In this document: in pieces, positions 1 through 9,986 of the stretch
How the letters are laid out: every line of letters starts with the position of its first letter
Position numbering within the stretch: the stretch's first letter is position 1
Source: CAWBVG01 sp963792175
GTDB taxonomy: Bacteria; Acidobacteriota; Vicinamibacteria; Vicinamibacterales; CAVVIG01
NCBI GenBank assembly: GCA_963792175.1
Contig: CAWBVG010000050.1
Location: forward strand, 1 to 64,000
Direction: 5' to 3'
DNA length: 64,000 nt
Program-made: the position numbers and the translations under genes
The notes under the pieces: model-generated
What the model saw: only the letters and a program-made list of their open reading frames with translations
Database searches by the model: none
What the model was told of the DNA's origin: nothing

Positions 1-445
1 GCCGTTGCGCGTTCACCACACTCGCTTACCTGAACGGCGCCGGCGCTGCCACCGTTTGCTCGCTGGTATCGTGGCACCCACGGTATTTCGGGAGTAGACG
101 AACAACCTCATCAAGCGCCCCACCATCGAAACCCATCAAGATCGCCGTAGTTCGTTGAATCCATAAAGGATTTCATCAGGTCGACCAGTTACCACGCTGG
201 CACGACACGTGCGAACAGTCTCAGCCGTACACTGTCGCCTCGATTCAACAACGCTGAACAATCAATGCTGACAATCTCCCTGACGGGTCGCGCGCTCGTG
301 GCAAATCCGTCTGGTGCTGCGAATCGAGGCGCCAGCTCTCACGCGAGCGACATCTTCCGCAAACACCACTGACTTGTTCTGGCGGAGCGAGGTCGAAGAG
401 CTCGCTCGCATGCGGGCAGAGCATCCGGCAGGCGGAAAGGGAGAA
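1..445. other. Non-coding leader region upstream of the poly-HAMP kinase
   Basis: I see no convincing gene in this stretch; the open frames here are short and unlike known proteins. It ends with a purine-rich ribosome-binding site (GGGAG at about 439-443) just before two in-frame ATG codons at 446 and 452. A possible sigma-54 promoter lies at 198-212. The first 100 bases could be the tail of a gene outside the window, but I cannot show this. Confidence 0.5.
198..212 (+). promoter_or_regulatory. Possible sigma-54 (-24/-12) promoter
   Basis: TGGCACG-ACAC-GTGC has the invariant GG and GC with exactly ten bases between them, close to the sigma-54 consensus TGGCACG-N4-TTGC (one mismatch). The predicted start would leave a leader of roughly 220 bases before the kinase. 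GG-N10-GC is frequent by chance in GC-rich DNA, so this is a candidate only. The core is also palindromic (GCACG-N3-CGTGC), which could instead mean a protein-binding site. Confidence 0.35.
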
Positions 446-451
446 ATGAAC

Positions 452-3400
452 ATGGAACCGACGAATGTCCATGCACACGAAAAGACCGCGCATCCTGCTT
501 ATGCTCCCTCTCCGAAGCGCATGCGCAGGAGAGATTCCCTCGAACACCTCGAGGAGCGTCTCCACGCTCTACGGGATGCTCTTCGGGCGGCCAAGCAGGG
601 AGACTTTTCGGTTCGCCTGCCCACAGATGGTGTGGCCGACGGGGTGATCGGCGAGGTCGCGCACGCCTTCAACGCCCTCATCGAGGAGAACGATGCGCTG
701 GTGCACGAACTCAGGCGCGTGGATCGGAGCGTAGGGTTCGAAGGGAAGACGACGGAGCGCGGCGTCGCTCAACGCCGGCGGGTCGTGGGCCGTGGCGGTG
801 GACTCTGTCAACTCGCTTGTCGAGAAGATGGCTTGGCCTGTCAGCGAGGCCACATCCGTCCTCGGGCTCGTCGCGAACGGGGACCTCTCGCGGGACATGT
901 CGCTCCACATGAACGGAACGCCCCTGCAGGGCGACTTTCGCGAATTGGGCACAACCGTGAAGGCGGTGGTTGGGCGCCTGCGAACGGTCTCATCTGGCGT
1001 TTCTCGCGTCGTCCGCGAGATGGGCACCGAGGGGAAGCTCGGCGGTCAGGCCGGCGTCGAGGGCCTGTCCGGCACGTGGAAGGAACTCGTCGACGACGTG
1101 AACTTGCTCGCCGGCAACCTGACGGCTCAGGTGCGAAACATCGCGCTCGTCTCCACCGCCATCGCCAATGGCGACCTGTCTCAGAAGATCACCGTCGAGA
1201 CTCGCGGCGAGATCCTCGAGCTCAAGAACGCCATCAACGCAACCGTCGATCAGCTGCGGTCGTTCTCCGCCGAGGTGATCCGCGTCGCCCGCGAGGTCGG
1301 GACCGAGGGCAAGCTGGGCGCGCAGGCCGACGTTCGCGGCGTGTCGGGCGTGTGGCAGGAGCTCACCGACAGCGTGAACCGGCTGGCCGGCAACCTCACG
1401 TCCCAGGTCCGGAACATCGCCGCCATCTCGACGGCGATCGCGAACGGCGATCTGTCGCAGAAGATCACCGTCGAGGCGAAGGGCGAGATCCTCGAGCTCA
1501 AGAACACCATCAACGCCACGCTCGATCAGCTGCGTTCGTTCGACGGCCGAGGTCACCCGCGTCGCGAGCGAAGTCGGCACCGAGGGTCGGCTGGGCGCGC
1601 AGGCCGACGTCAAGGGGGTTTCCGGCACCTGGAAGGACCTCACCGACAACGTGAATCTGTTGGCCGGCAACCTCACGAACCAGGTTCGCAACATCGCGCT
1701 GGTCACGACCGCAGTCGCCAATGGCGACGTGTCGCAAGAAGATCACCGTCGAGGCGAAGGGCGAAATCCTCGAGCTCAAGAACACTGTCAATGCGATGGT
1801 GGACCGTCTGCAGACGTTCGCGGCGGAGGTCACGCGCGTCGCCAAGGAGGTCGGCACCGATGGCAAGCTGGGCGGCCAAGCCGATGTCAAGGGGGTCTCC
1901 GGAACGTGGCGGGACCTCACCGACAACGTGAACATCATGGCCGGCAATCTCACCAATCAGGTGCGCGGCATCGCCAAGGTCGTGACGGCCGTCGCCAACG
2001 GCGACCTGTCGCAGAAGTTCGTCGTCGAGGCCAAGGGCGAGATCGCCGCGCTTGCCGACACCATCAACAGCATGACGGAGTCGCTGCGCACCTTCGCCGA
2101 TCAGGTGACGACCGTGGCGCGCGAGGTCGGCATCGAAGGCAAGTTGGGCGGGCAGGCCACGGTGCCGGGCGTCTCCGGAACCTGGAGAGAGCTGACCGAC
2201 AACGTCAACCTCCTCGCCGGAAACCTGACCAACCAGGTCCGCAATATCGCGCTGGTCACGACCGCCGTCGCCAACGGGGACTTGTCCCAGAAGATCACGG
2301 TCGAGGCCAAAGGCGAGATCCTGGAGCTCAAGAACACCGATCAACACGATGGTCGAGCAGCTGCGGACCTTCGCGTCAGAGGTCACGCGCGTCGCAAGGA
2401 GGTCGGTACCGAGGGCAAGCTCGGTGGCCAGGCCGACGTCCAGGGCGTCTCGGGCACATGGAAGGACCTGACCGACAACGTCAACCTGATGGCCTCGAAC
2501 CTGACGAGCCAGGTGCGCGGCATCGCCAAGGTCGTGACCGCCGTCGCCGACGGTGATCTGTCGCAGAAGTTCGTCGTCGAGGCGAAGGGCGAGATCGCCG
2601 CGCTCGCGGACACCATCAACAACATGACCGACTCGCTCCGGACGTTCGCCGACCAGGTGTCCACGGTGGCGCGGGAGGTCGGCATCGAGGGCAAGCTCGG
2701 CGGCCAGGCCAAGGTGCCAGGCGTTGCCGGTACGTGGCGGGAACTGACCGACAACGTCAACCTCCTCGCCGGGAATCTGACCAACCAGGTCCGCAACATC
2801 GCGCTGGTCACGACCGCCGTCGCCAACGGCGACCTCTCGCAAAAAATCACCGTGGAGGCGAAGGGGAGATCCTCGAGCTGAAGAACACCATCAACGCGAT
2901 GGTCGAACAGCTCCGCACCTTCGCGGGCGAGGTCACCCGCGTCGCTCGCGAAGTCGGTACGGACGGCAAACTCGGCGGGCAGGCCGAGGTCCCGGGAGTC
3001 GCGGGAACGTGGAAAGACCTCACCGACAACGTCAACGTGATGGCCTCCAACCTCACCAGCCAGGTCCGCGGCATCGCCAAGGTCGTGACCGCGGTCGCGA
3101 ACGGCGACCTGGCTCAGAAGCTGGTGCTGGAGGCTCGAGGTGAAATCGCGGCGCTCGCCGACACCATCAACGACATGACCAACACGCTGCGGACCTTCTC
3201 GGACCAGGTCACCACGGTGGCTCGAGAGGTCGGCATGGAGGGGAAGCTCGGGGGCCAGGCGCGCGTTCCGGGAGCGGCCGGCACGTGGAAGGACCTCACC
3301 GACAGCGTGAACATGCTGGCTGGGAACTTGACCGCCCAGGTGCGCAATATCGCCCTCGTCACGACTGCGGTCGCAAACGGAGACCTCTCCAAGAAAATAA

Positions 3401-5897
3401 CCGTCGAAGCCCAGGGGAGATCCTCGAGCTCAAGGACACCATCAACGCGATGGTCGAGCAGTTGCGGACATTCGCGGCGGAGGTGACCCGAGTCGCCCGC
3501 GAGGTTGGCACGGATGGTCAGCTTGGCGGCAAGGCCGGGTGCCCGGTGTCTCGGGCACGTGGAAGGATCTGACCGACAACGTCAACCTCATGGCGTCCAA
3601 CCTCACCGACCAGGTGCGCGGCATCAGCAAGGTCGTCACGTCGGTGGCCAGCGGCGACTTGACCAAGAAGCTGGTGCTGGTGGCCAAGGGCGAGATCGCG
3701 CGCTGGCCGACACCATCAACAACATGACCGAGACCCTCCGCACGTTCGCGGATCAGGTCACCACCGTCGCGCGCGAGGTCGGTATCGAGGGCAAGCTCGG
3801 CGGCCAGGCGAAGGTCCCCGGCGCGGCGGGCACCTGGCGGGACCTCACCGACAACGTCAATCAGCTTGCCGCCAACCTGACCTCGCAGGTCCGCGCCATC
3901 GCGGAGGTGGCGACAGCGGTCATCCAAGGCGATCCTCACCCGCAGCATCACGGTCGAAGCGCGAGGCGAGGTGCTCGGGTCTCAAGGACACGATCAACCA
4001 GATGATCGCGAACCTCCGCGACACGACGCGGACCAACAAGGAGCAGGACTGGCTCAAGACCAACCTGGCCAAGTTCTTCGGGATCATGCAGGGCCAGCGC
4101 AACCTCCAGTCGCTGACTGACCAAATCATGTCGGAGCTGACGCCGGTGGTCGGGGCGCAGCACGGCGCCTTCTACCTCGCCGAGCCCCAGGACAATCAGA
4201 CCGCGCTCGCGCTGACCAGCCCTACGCGTACACGAAGCGCAAGGGGCTCTCGAACCGATTCGAGCCTCGGCGAAGGCATCGTCGGGCAATGTGCGCGGGA
4301 GCGGAAGCCGATCCTTGTCACCGAAGTTCCCGAGGACTACGTCGAGATCGCGTCAGGCCTGGGGAAGGCCCCTCCGCGCAACATCGCCGTCTATCCGATG
4401 TTCTTCGAGGATCAGGTGCGAGGCGTCATCGAGCTCGGCTCGTTCCACGAGTTCACGCCGTACAGCTCGCCTTCCTCGAGCAGCTGATGCTCTCGATCGG
4501 TCTCGCCATCAACCTGATCGGCACGAGCATGCGCACCGAGCAACTCCTCCAGCAGCTGCAGGGATCCAACGTGGAGCTCGACAGGCGGCGGAAGGAGCTC
4601 GAGGAGCGCGCCCTGCAGCTCGAGTCGCGGAACCGCGAGATCGCCGAGGCCAGCGCGTCTCTCGAGGCGAAGTCGCAGGAGCTGGCGCGGTGTCGCAGTA
4701 CAAGTCGCAGTTCCTGGCCAACATGTCCCACGAGATCCGCACGCCGCTCAACAGCATGATGATCCTCGCGCAGATGCTCGCCGCGAACGAGGAGAAAAAC
4801 CTCAGCGACAAGCAGCAGGATTGGGCGGCGACGATCCACTCGGCCGGACGCGATCTCCTGGCCCTCATCAACCAGATTCTCGATCTCTCCAAGATCGAGG
4901 CCGGTCGCATCGAGACCCATCTCGAGCCTTGCCCGACTGCAGGCCGTGCAGGAGTTTGTCGAGCGTATGTTCCGGCCCGTCGCCATGCAGCGGGGCTCGA
5001 GTTCTCGATCGAAGTCGCTCCAGGCGCGCCACTCAGCGTGACGACCGACCGTCAGCTCCTCCATCAGATTCTCAAGAACCTGCTCGCGAACGCATTCAAG
5101 TTCACCGAGCGCGGGCGCGTGGGGCTGCGCATCGAGCCGGCGCCCGCGGGCTGCCGTTCGGCGGCGCATCGCTGCAGCGGGCCTCGGCCGTGATTGCCTT
5201 CGCGGTCTCGGACACCGGTATTGGCATTTCTTCGGCGCAGCTGGAGAGGATCTTCGAAGCCTTCCAGCAGGCGGACACATCCATCACGCGCAGATACGGC
5301 GGAACCGGACTCGGGCTGACCATCAGCCGCGAGTACGCCCGAATGCTCGGCGGCGAGGTCGCGGCTGCAGAGCACGCCGAACGTGGGGAGCACCTTCACG
5401 CTGTATCTGCCGCTCTTGCGCGACGAAGTCCAGGCAACGCGTCCCGGTCGTGGACCCTGCGGTGGAGGCTCCACGCCACTACCGGCACAGCCGCTCACCC
5501 CCGAGGATGCGAAGCGCGCTGGCCGGAAAGACGATACTCGTCGTGGAGGACGACGCTCGGAACCTCTACTCGGTGACGAGCCTGCTCGAACGGTTCAAGG
5601 TGCACGTCATCGCCGGCGAACAGTGCCCGGGAGGCATTCGCTCGCCTGCGTGAGCACCCGGACACCGATCTGGTACTGATGGACATCATGATGCCCGAGA
5701 TGGACGGGTACCAGGCGACCCGCGAGATCCGTGGGATGAAGGAGTTCGCCGGGTTGCCGATCATCGCGCTCACGGCCAAGGCGAGCGAATCCGATCGGGC
5801 CGAATGCGTGGCGGCTGGCTGCACTGACTATGTGGTCAAGCCAGCGGATACGCGGCAGTTGGCGGCCGTCATCGTCCGGAACCTGCGGACCAGCTGA
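452..5897 (+). CDS. Soluble poly-HAMP hybrid sensor histidine kinase (HAMPx13-GAF-HisKA-HATPase-REC), frameshifted
   Basis: Cytoplasmic hybrid kinase of about 1,815 residues with no membrane segment. Thirteen HAMP cores, recognisable by GDL/GDF and a following VEAKGEI-type strand, occupy about residues 45-1200 with a regular 92-residue period. Then come a GAF domain (about 1213-1350), a coiled coil (1350-1415), HisKA with the H-box MSHEIRTPLNS, HATPase with N box (LLANAFKF), G1 (SDTGIGIS) and G2 (GGTGLGLT), and a C-terminal receiver with phospho-Asp in LMDIMMPEMDG and Lys in VVKPAD. The architecture resembles fungal group III (Nik1/Os-1) kinases. At least twelve single-base indels split it (near 770, 1540, 1737, 2338/2390, 2862, 3412, 3537, 3701, 3931, 4470, 4690, 4928, 5165, 5370, 5510 and 5640); similarity resumes in another frame each time. 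ATG 452 suits the ribosome site better than ATG 446. Confidence 0.85.
880..3965 (+). repeat. 276-bp in-gene tandem repeat array encoding HAMP units
   Basis: The GDL-coding cores recur at about 880, 1163, 1440, 1715, 1995, 2270, 2548, 2820, 3095, 3370, 3645 and 3920, i.e. every 276 bp (92 codons). From about 1715 onward two unit types alternate strictly. Type A reads ITVEAKGEILELKN; type B reads FVVEAKGEIAALAD or LVLEARGEIAALAD. This gives a 552-bp higher-order period. Copies of the same type look close to 90% identical in DNA by eye, so unequal recombination or assembly collapse could change copy number. Confidence 0.8.
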
Positions 5898-5910
5898 TGA
5901 GAGGGCGATC

Positions 5911-8310
5911 GTGAGTTCCTCGCCCGAGACAGCGTCGGCAGCGATCCCCGTGCAGATTCTCGTCGTCGACGACTTCCTGAGAACCGGACGGCTCTCCGCG
6001 CGATCCTGGCGTCCCGGGATTACCGAATCGTCGAAGCCAGCTCGGGCGCCGAAGCGCTTCTTCGACTCCTCGAAGAGGAGTTCGCGATTCTTCTCATTGA
6101 CGTGGTGATGCCCGATATGAGCGGCTTCGAGCTGGCAGCGGCCATCAAGGAGCGTGAGAGGACCGCCGCGATTCCGATGCTGTTCTTGACCGGTCAGGCG
6201 ACGGACGTGGATCTCGTCTACCGGGGCTACCACGTCGGAGCCGTCGACTACCTGATCAAGCCGCTCGTGCCGGAGGTGGTTCGCGCCAAGGTCGAGGTCT
6301 TCGCACAGCTCTTTCGCGAGAAAAAGCGAAACGAGCAGCAGGCCGCGCTGCTTCTCGAGGCGGAACGGAACGAAAATGAATTCCGCCTGATCACGCTGCG
6401 ACTCGCGAGTGAGCGGCGCTACCGTACCTTTGCGCAGGCGGTTCCCCACATCGTCTGGACCGCACGCCCGGACGGAGCCGTGGACTACTTCAATCAGCGC
6501 TGGTTCGAATACTCGGGCCGTTCGGTGGAGCAGGCATCCGGTTCCTGGCTGGGAATCCTTCACGCCGATGATGTGGGGCGATGCCGAACCGAGTGGGAGA
6601 ACGCGATGAGCTCGGGCGAGATGTTCCAGACGGAGTGCCGTCTGCGGAGAGCTTCCGACGGTGCGTTTCGCTGGCACCTCTGTCGCGCCGTGCCGGAGCG
6701 CAGCCAGACCGGCCAAATTCTCTCCTGGGTTGGAACGTTCACCGACATCGAGGACCAAAAGCGCGCCCAAGCGATCCAGGCGGAGTTCAAGGGCACGCTG
6801 GACGCGGAGCCCGACGCGGTCATCATCTTCGAGCCGAAGGACTGGCGCATCCTGTACGTGAACCACGGCGCCACCATCCTCCTCGGATACTCCAAGGACG
6901 AACTTCTCCAAATGGCGCCGGCCGACTTCATGGCCGAACACGATCGCGTCAGCTTCCAGGAAGTCCTGCGGCCTCTCTTGGAGGACACGCAGCCCCACAT
7001 CCTGCTCGAAACAAAGTTTCGACGGAGAGATCCGCGGGCCGTTCCCATCGATGTCTCCGTACAGCTCATTCGTATCGGTGCCGATCGCATCGTTTCAATC
7101 GCTCGCGACATCACCGAGCGGACGCGCACGCAACTCGAACGGGAGCTTCTTTACCGCGAGGCGGTCGACGCAATCCGCGCCAGGGACGAGTTTTATCTGT
7201 CGCTTCGCACGAGCTCCGGACCCCACTGTCGGCGCTGCAGCTGCAGATCCAGATGCTGCTCCTGCCACCACGCAGATCGCCCAGGCCGTCCTTTCTGCGA
7301 GCAGATGAAGCCGAAACTGGAGAAGGCGTTCAAACAGATTGAGCGTCTGACGCGACTATCGAAGAGCTCCTGGAAGTCTCGCGAATCACTGCGGGACGTC
7401 TTCGGCTCGAACTCGGGGAAGTCGACCTCGCTGCCGTCGTCCGCGACGTGGTCGGCCGCCTTGGCGAGGAAGCCAGCCGAGTGCATTCGTCCATCGAGGT
7501 CAGCGCGGTGACCGCCGTCGTTGGCATGTGGGATCTCATTCGCGTGGAGCAGGTCGTGACAAACCTGCTCACCAACGCGTTCAAGTTTGGTGGCGGCAAG
7601 CCGATCGAAATCACGGTCGAGGAGAGAGGTTCGATAGGGCGCCTGGTCGTTGTCGATCACGGGATAGGCATTGCCCCCGAGGACCAGGAGAGGATCTTCC
7701 ACCGTTACGAGCAAGCCACCTCATCGCGCCGAGCCGGTGGACTGGGGCTCGGCCTGTACATTGCCCGCCAGATCATCGAGGCACACGGCGGGACCATTCG
7801 GGTCGAAAGCCAGCCTGGACAAGGGTCGACGTTCACCATCGACTTCCCAAGGGAGCCGCCACCCGCGAAGAAGGAGTCGCATGGAGCGTACCCTCGGCCG
7901 CCGGCGACAACGTGTCGCGTACTGACGAAACTTCCCATGGCGAAACTCATCCTGATAGTTGAGGACGACGTTGACGTGGCGGAATCAGTAGCAGACGTCC
8001 TCCAGTCCGCGGGGTACAGCACCGCCATCGCGGGCAACGGGCGTGAGGCGCTCGACCACCTCCAGAAGAACAACCATCCGGATCTGATCCTGCTCGACAT
8101 GATGATGCCGGTCATGGACGGCTGGCAGTTCCGGCGGAGCAACGAAAGTTACCCGCGCTTGATTCCATCCCTGTGGTGACCGTGACCGCCGATGGCGACG
8201 CTCGCGGGAAGGCAGCTTCAATTCAGGCTGCGGGTCACATCGTCAAGCCGTTCATGATCGATCGCCTGCTTGATGAAGTGGAGCGGATCTGCGGCGTACC
8301 CGAAGCGTAA
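5911..8310 (+). CDS. REC-PAS-PAS-histidine kinase with C-terminal receiver, frameshifted
   Basis: About 800 residues, starting at GTG 5911, 13 bases after the poly-HAMP kinase stop, so probably one operon. N-terminal receiver (about 13-130) with LLIDVVMPDMSG phospho-Asp and YLIKPL Lys; two PAS domains (about 167-283 and 290-405); HisKA with ASHELRTPLSAL; HATPase with N box (LLTNAFKFGGG), VDHGIGI and GGLGLGLYIA; then a second receiver from about 7938 (LLDMMMPVMDG, IVKPF). The second receiver begins with MAKLILIVEDD and may be a separate gene whose upstream stop was lost, since no stop separates it in this sequence. Indels are inferred near 5976, 7200, 7300, 7363 and 8140. No membrane segments, so sensing is internal or via phosphotransfer to the first receiver. 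Confidence 0.8.
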
Positions 8311-8598
8311 GCTGCGGCGCCGCACGGCGCAGACAACCCGGGGCGCAGCAGCCAGCGGCCGCGACGATCCCCTCCACAATGCGGTCGGTCTACGTCTCCT
8401 CCCCCTCTCTACTCCCCCCTTCGACCCCCCCCCTACCCCCTATCCTTCAGTTCCCCCCCTTCCCTCTCTTCGACCATGATCCGGCCGTCCCCTTCCTCTA
8501 CGGCGACCGACCTGGTCGGGAACGTCGCCACGGTGACGGCGTCGTGTGTCGTCCCGCACGATCAGGGGAATCGTCAGTAGCGGCGTCCGTCGAATCGC
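8311..8598. other. Intergenic region between convergent kinase operons with a C-rich tract
   Basis: No gene is seen. The + strand signalling genes end at 8310 and the - strand operon ends at 8599. The middle is dominated by the pyrimidine tract described separately, and no ordinary hairpin-plus-T-tract terminator stands out. Confidence 0.6.
8393..8475 (-). repeat. Polypyrimidine tract; potential G-quadruplex on the - strand
   Basis: Over about 80 bases the + strand is almost all C and T, with C runs of 5, 6, 9, 5 and 7 starting at 8401, 8414, 8425, 8436 and 8453. On the - strand this gives five G runs separated by loops of 12, 2, 5 and 8 bases, a strong G-quadruplex pattern. It lies just downstream of the - strand operon stop, where it could stall or terminate transcripts. 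Homopolymer lengths may be unreliable. Confidence 0.6.
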
Positions 8599-9442
8599 TT
8601 AGTGGCTCCGGGGCTGGCTGCCGAACAGCTGTTCGTCCTTCATCGTCGCATCCAGTGATTCGTCGCCCGGGCTCCATGCGTGCGCGTTCTCGTAACTGGT
8701 GAGAGCGTGGCTGAGCTCCTTCAATTTGTTCACCGCGCGTTCGAGACGGTCGAGAATGGGCTTCAGGTCGTGATTTTTCGCCCGTAGCAACTCGGTCGTG
8801 AAGGCAATGGTCTGGATGGGCGTGTTGGTGTAGTCGCGCAGGCGCAGGAAGGTCCGCGCCAGTTGCTCGGCGGCCGATGCCTCGGCCTGCAGCGCGCAGC
8901 ATTTCCCGCTCGAGTGCCATGCCGCGGAGACGGTAGATGAGGAGCACCGCGCCGAACAGTGCGTAAATCAGGATGAACCACGGTTCGCCCACGGGGAATC
9001 CGCGCTGAATGTCCGGATCGAGGAAGTAGAACTTGCCGATCGCCATCGCCGCGAAGCCGGCAATCGAGACCAGCCCGACGCCCAACTGGGGCGCCAGCAT
9101 CGGCACGGCCAACGCGCCGAGCTTGTTCGCTTGAAAGGGCGTCCACGCCCTCCCGGTCGTCGCCCAGTAACCGCTGGTGATCCAGAGCGCCACCAGGATT
9201 GCGACCGTGTTGACCAGGAAAACGGCGGAGCCGAGCCGGACCGTCGCTCGCTGCCGGCGGATCAGCAGGAACACGATGAGACCGATCCCGACCAGCACAG
9301 ACATCGCGAACGGATACATCGGCATGGTCGGGATGTCGCGCGCGAGGAAGAAGTCAACCGACATCCCTACCGCGTTGAGAACTGCGGCGACGAATGCGCC
9401 TCGCCACGCATGCCTCGCCGCCAGATCGCCCGAAAGCGTCAC
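8599..9442 (-). CDS. Multi-pass membrane protein with degenerate kinase dimerisation domain (no ATPase domain)
   Basis: About 280 residues. Five or six membrane helices fill the first two thirds (for example AFVAAVLNAVGMSVDFFL, SVLVGIGLIVFLLI, VFLVNTVAILVALWI). A C-terminal helical pair around LRDYTNTPIQTI resembles a histidine-kinase H-box, but the phosphoacceptor His position reads Asp and no N, G1 or G2 box follows. GTG 9442 overlaps the stop of the upstream receiver by four bases, implying translational coupling. One indel near 8890 joins the membrane and C-terminal parts. It probably acts as a membrane sensor or scaffold for the operon's kinase; the function is inferred. Confidence 0.6.
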
Positions 9443-9975
9443 TGGCGTTCGCCCTCGACGATGGACCGAAGGCGATCGGGGTCGATGGGTTTGGAGAAGA
9501 TCTCCGCATCGCCGATTCGCTGTGCCTCGACGACAAGGGGATGGCTGCTGGCGTGGCCGGTCAGAAAGACGATCCGTCCCGTGTACCCCTTGTCGCGAAG
9601 CCATGCGTAGGCGTCGATGCCTGATCGTCGGTCGGGACCCAGGTTGATGTCGAGAATCGCGACGCTGCCCCCTAACGCTTCCTCCCCCAGTGCCACCAGC
9701 TCCTCGTAGCTGCCCACCCCCACGCATCGATGCTTGAGAACAACCGTGACCAGTTCCACGACGAGCTCGCGCAGGTCGTCGTTGTCTTCCACGTAGAGAA
9801 CGAAATCGGTGCCCATCACCGATTCCGGGACTCGCGGCACTGGTCGTTGCGTGGTCGTTGGAGGGGCGATGACGGAGGACGATGCGTGTGCGGGGTTGCC
9901 CGCCGGGGAGCCGGAGTATGCAGCGCGCCATCCTCGATGGGGGTTGTCGACGGTGCGTCTGGTGAGGGATGACAT
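9439..9975 (-). CDS. Single-domain response regulator with an N-terminal extension
   Basis: 178 residues. About 57 poorly conserved N-terminal residues precede a receiver domain (about 58-178) with acidic pocket YVEDNDD, phospho-Asp in VAILDINLG, Thr in VFLTGHA and Lys in IFSKPID. There is no output domain, so it would shuttle phosphate or bind a partner. ATG 9975 follows a good ribosome site (TAGGAG) and lies 11 bases past the kinase stop. The receiver is probably phosphorylated by the kinase encoded directly upstream. Confidence 0.85.
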   Translation of the reverse strand: MSSLTRRTVDNPHRGWRAAYSGSPAGNPAHASSSVIAPPTTTQRPVPRVPESVMGTDFVLYVEDNDDLRELVVELVTVVLKHRCVGVGSYEELVALGEEALGGSVAILDINLGPDRRSGIDAYAWLRDKGYTGRIVFLTGHASSHPLVVEAQRIGDAEIFSKPIDPDRLRSIVEGERQ

Positions 9976-9986
9976 GGCTGGCGCTC

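Noticed and set aside
245..1027. Long - strand open frames opposite the start of the poly-HAMP kinase
   Set aside because: They are antisense to strongly conserved HAMP coding sequence, are Arg/Pro-rich and have no recognisable motif; high GC produces such frames.
1703..2842. 379-residue - strand frame opposite the HAMP array
   Set aside because: Its own repetitive look simply mirrors the tandem HAMP repeats on the + strand; composition is not protein-like.
880..3965. CRISPR array or satellite DNA
   Set aside because: The 276-bp repeats are coding, in phase with HAMP domains, with no short spacers and no cas genes.
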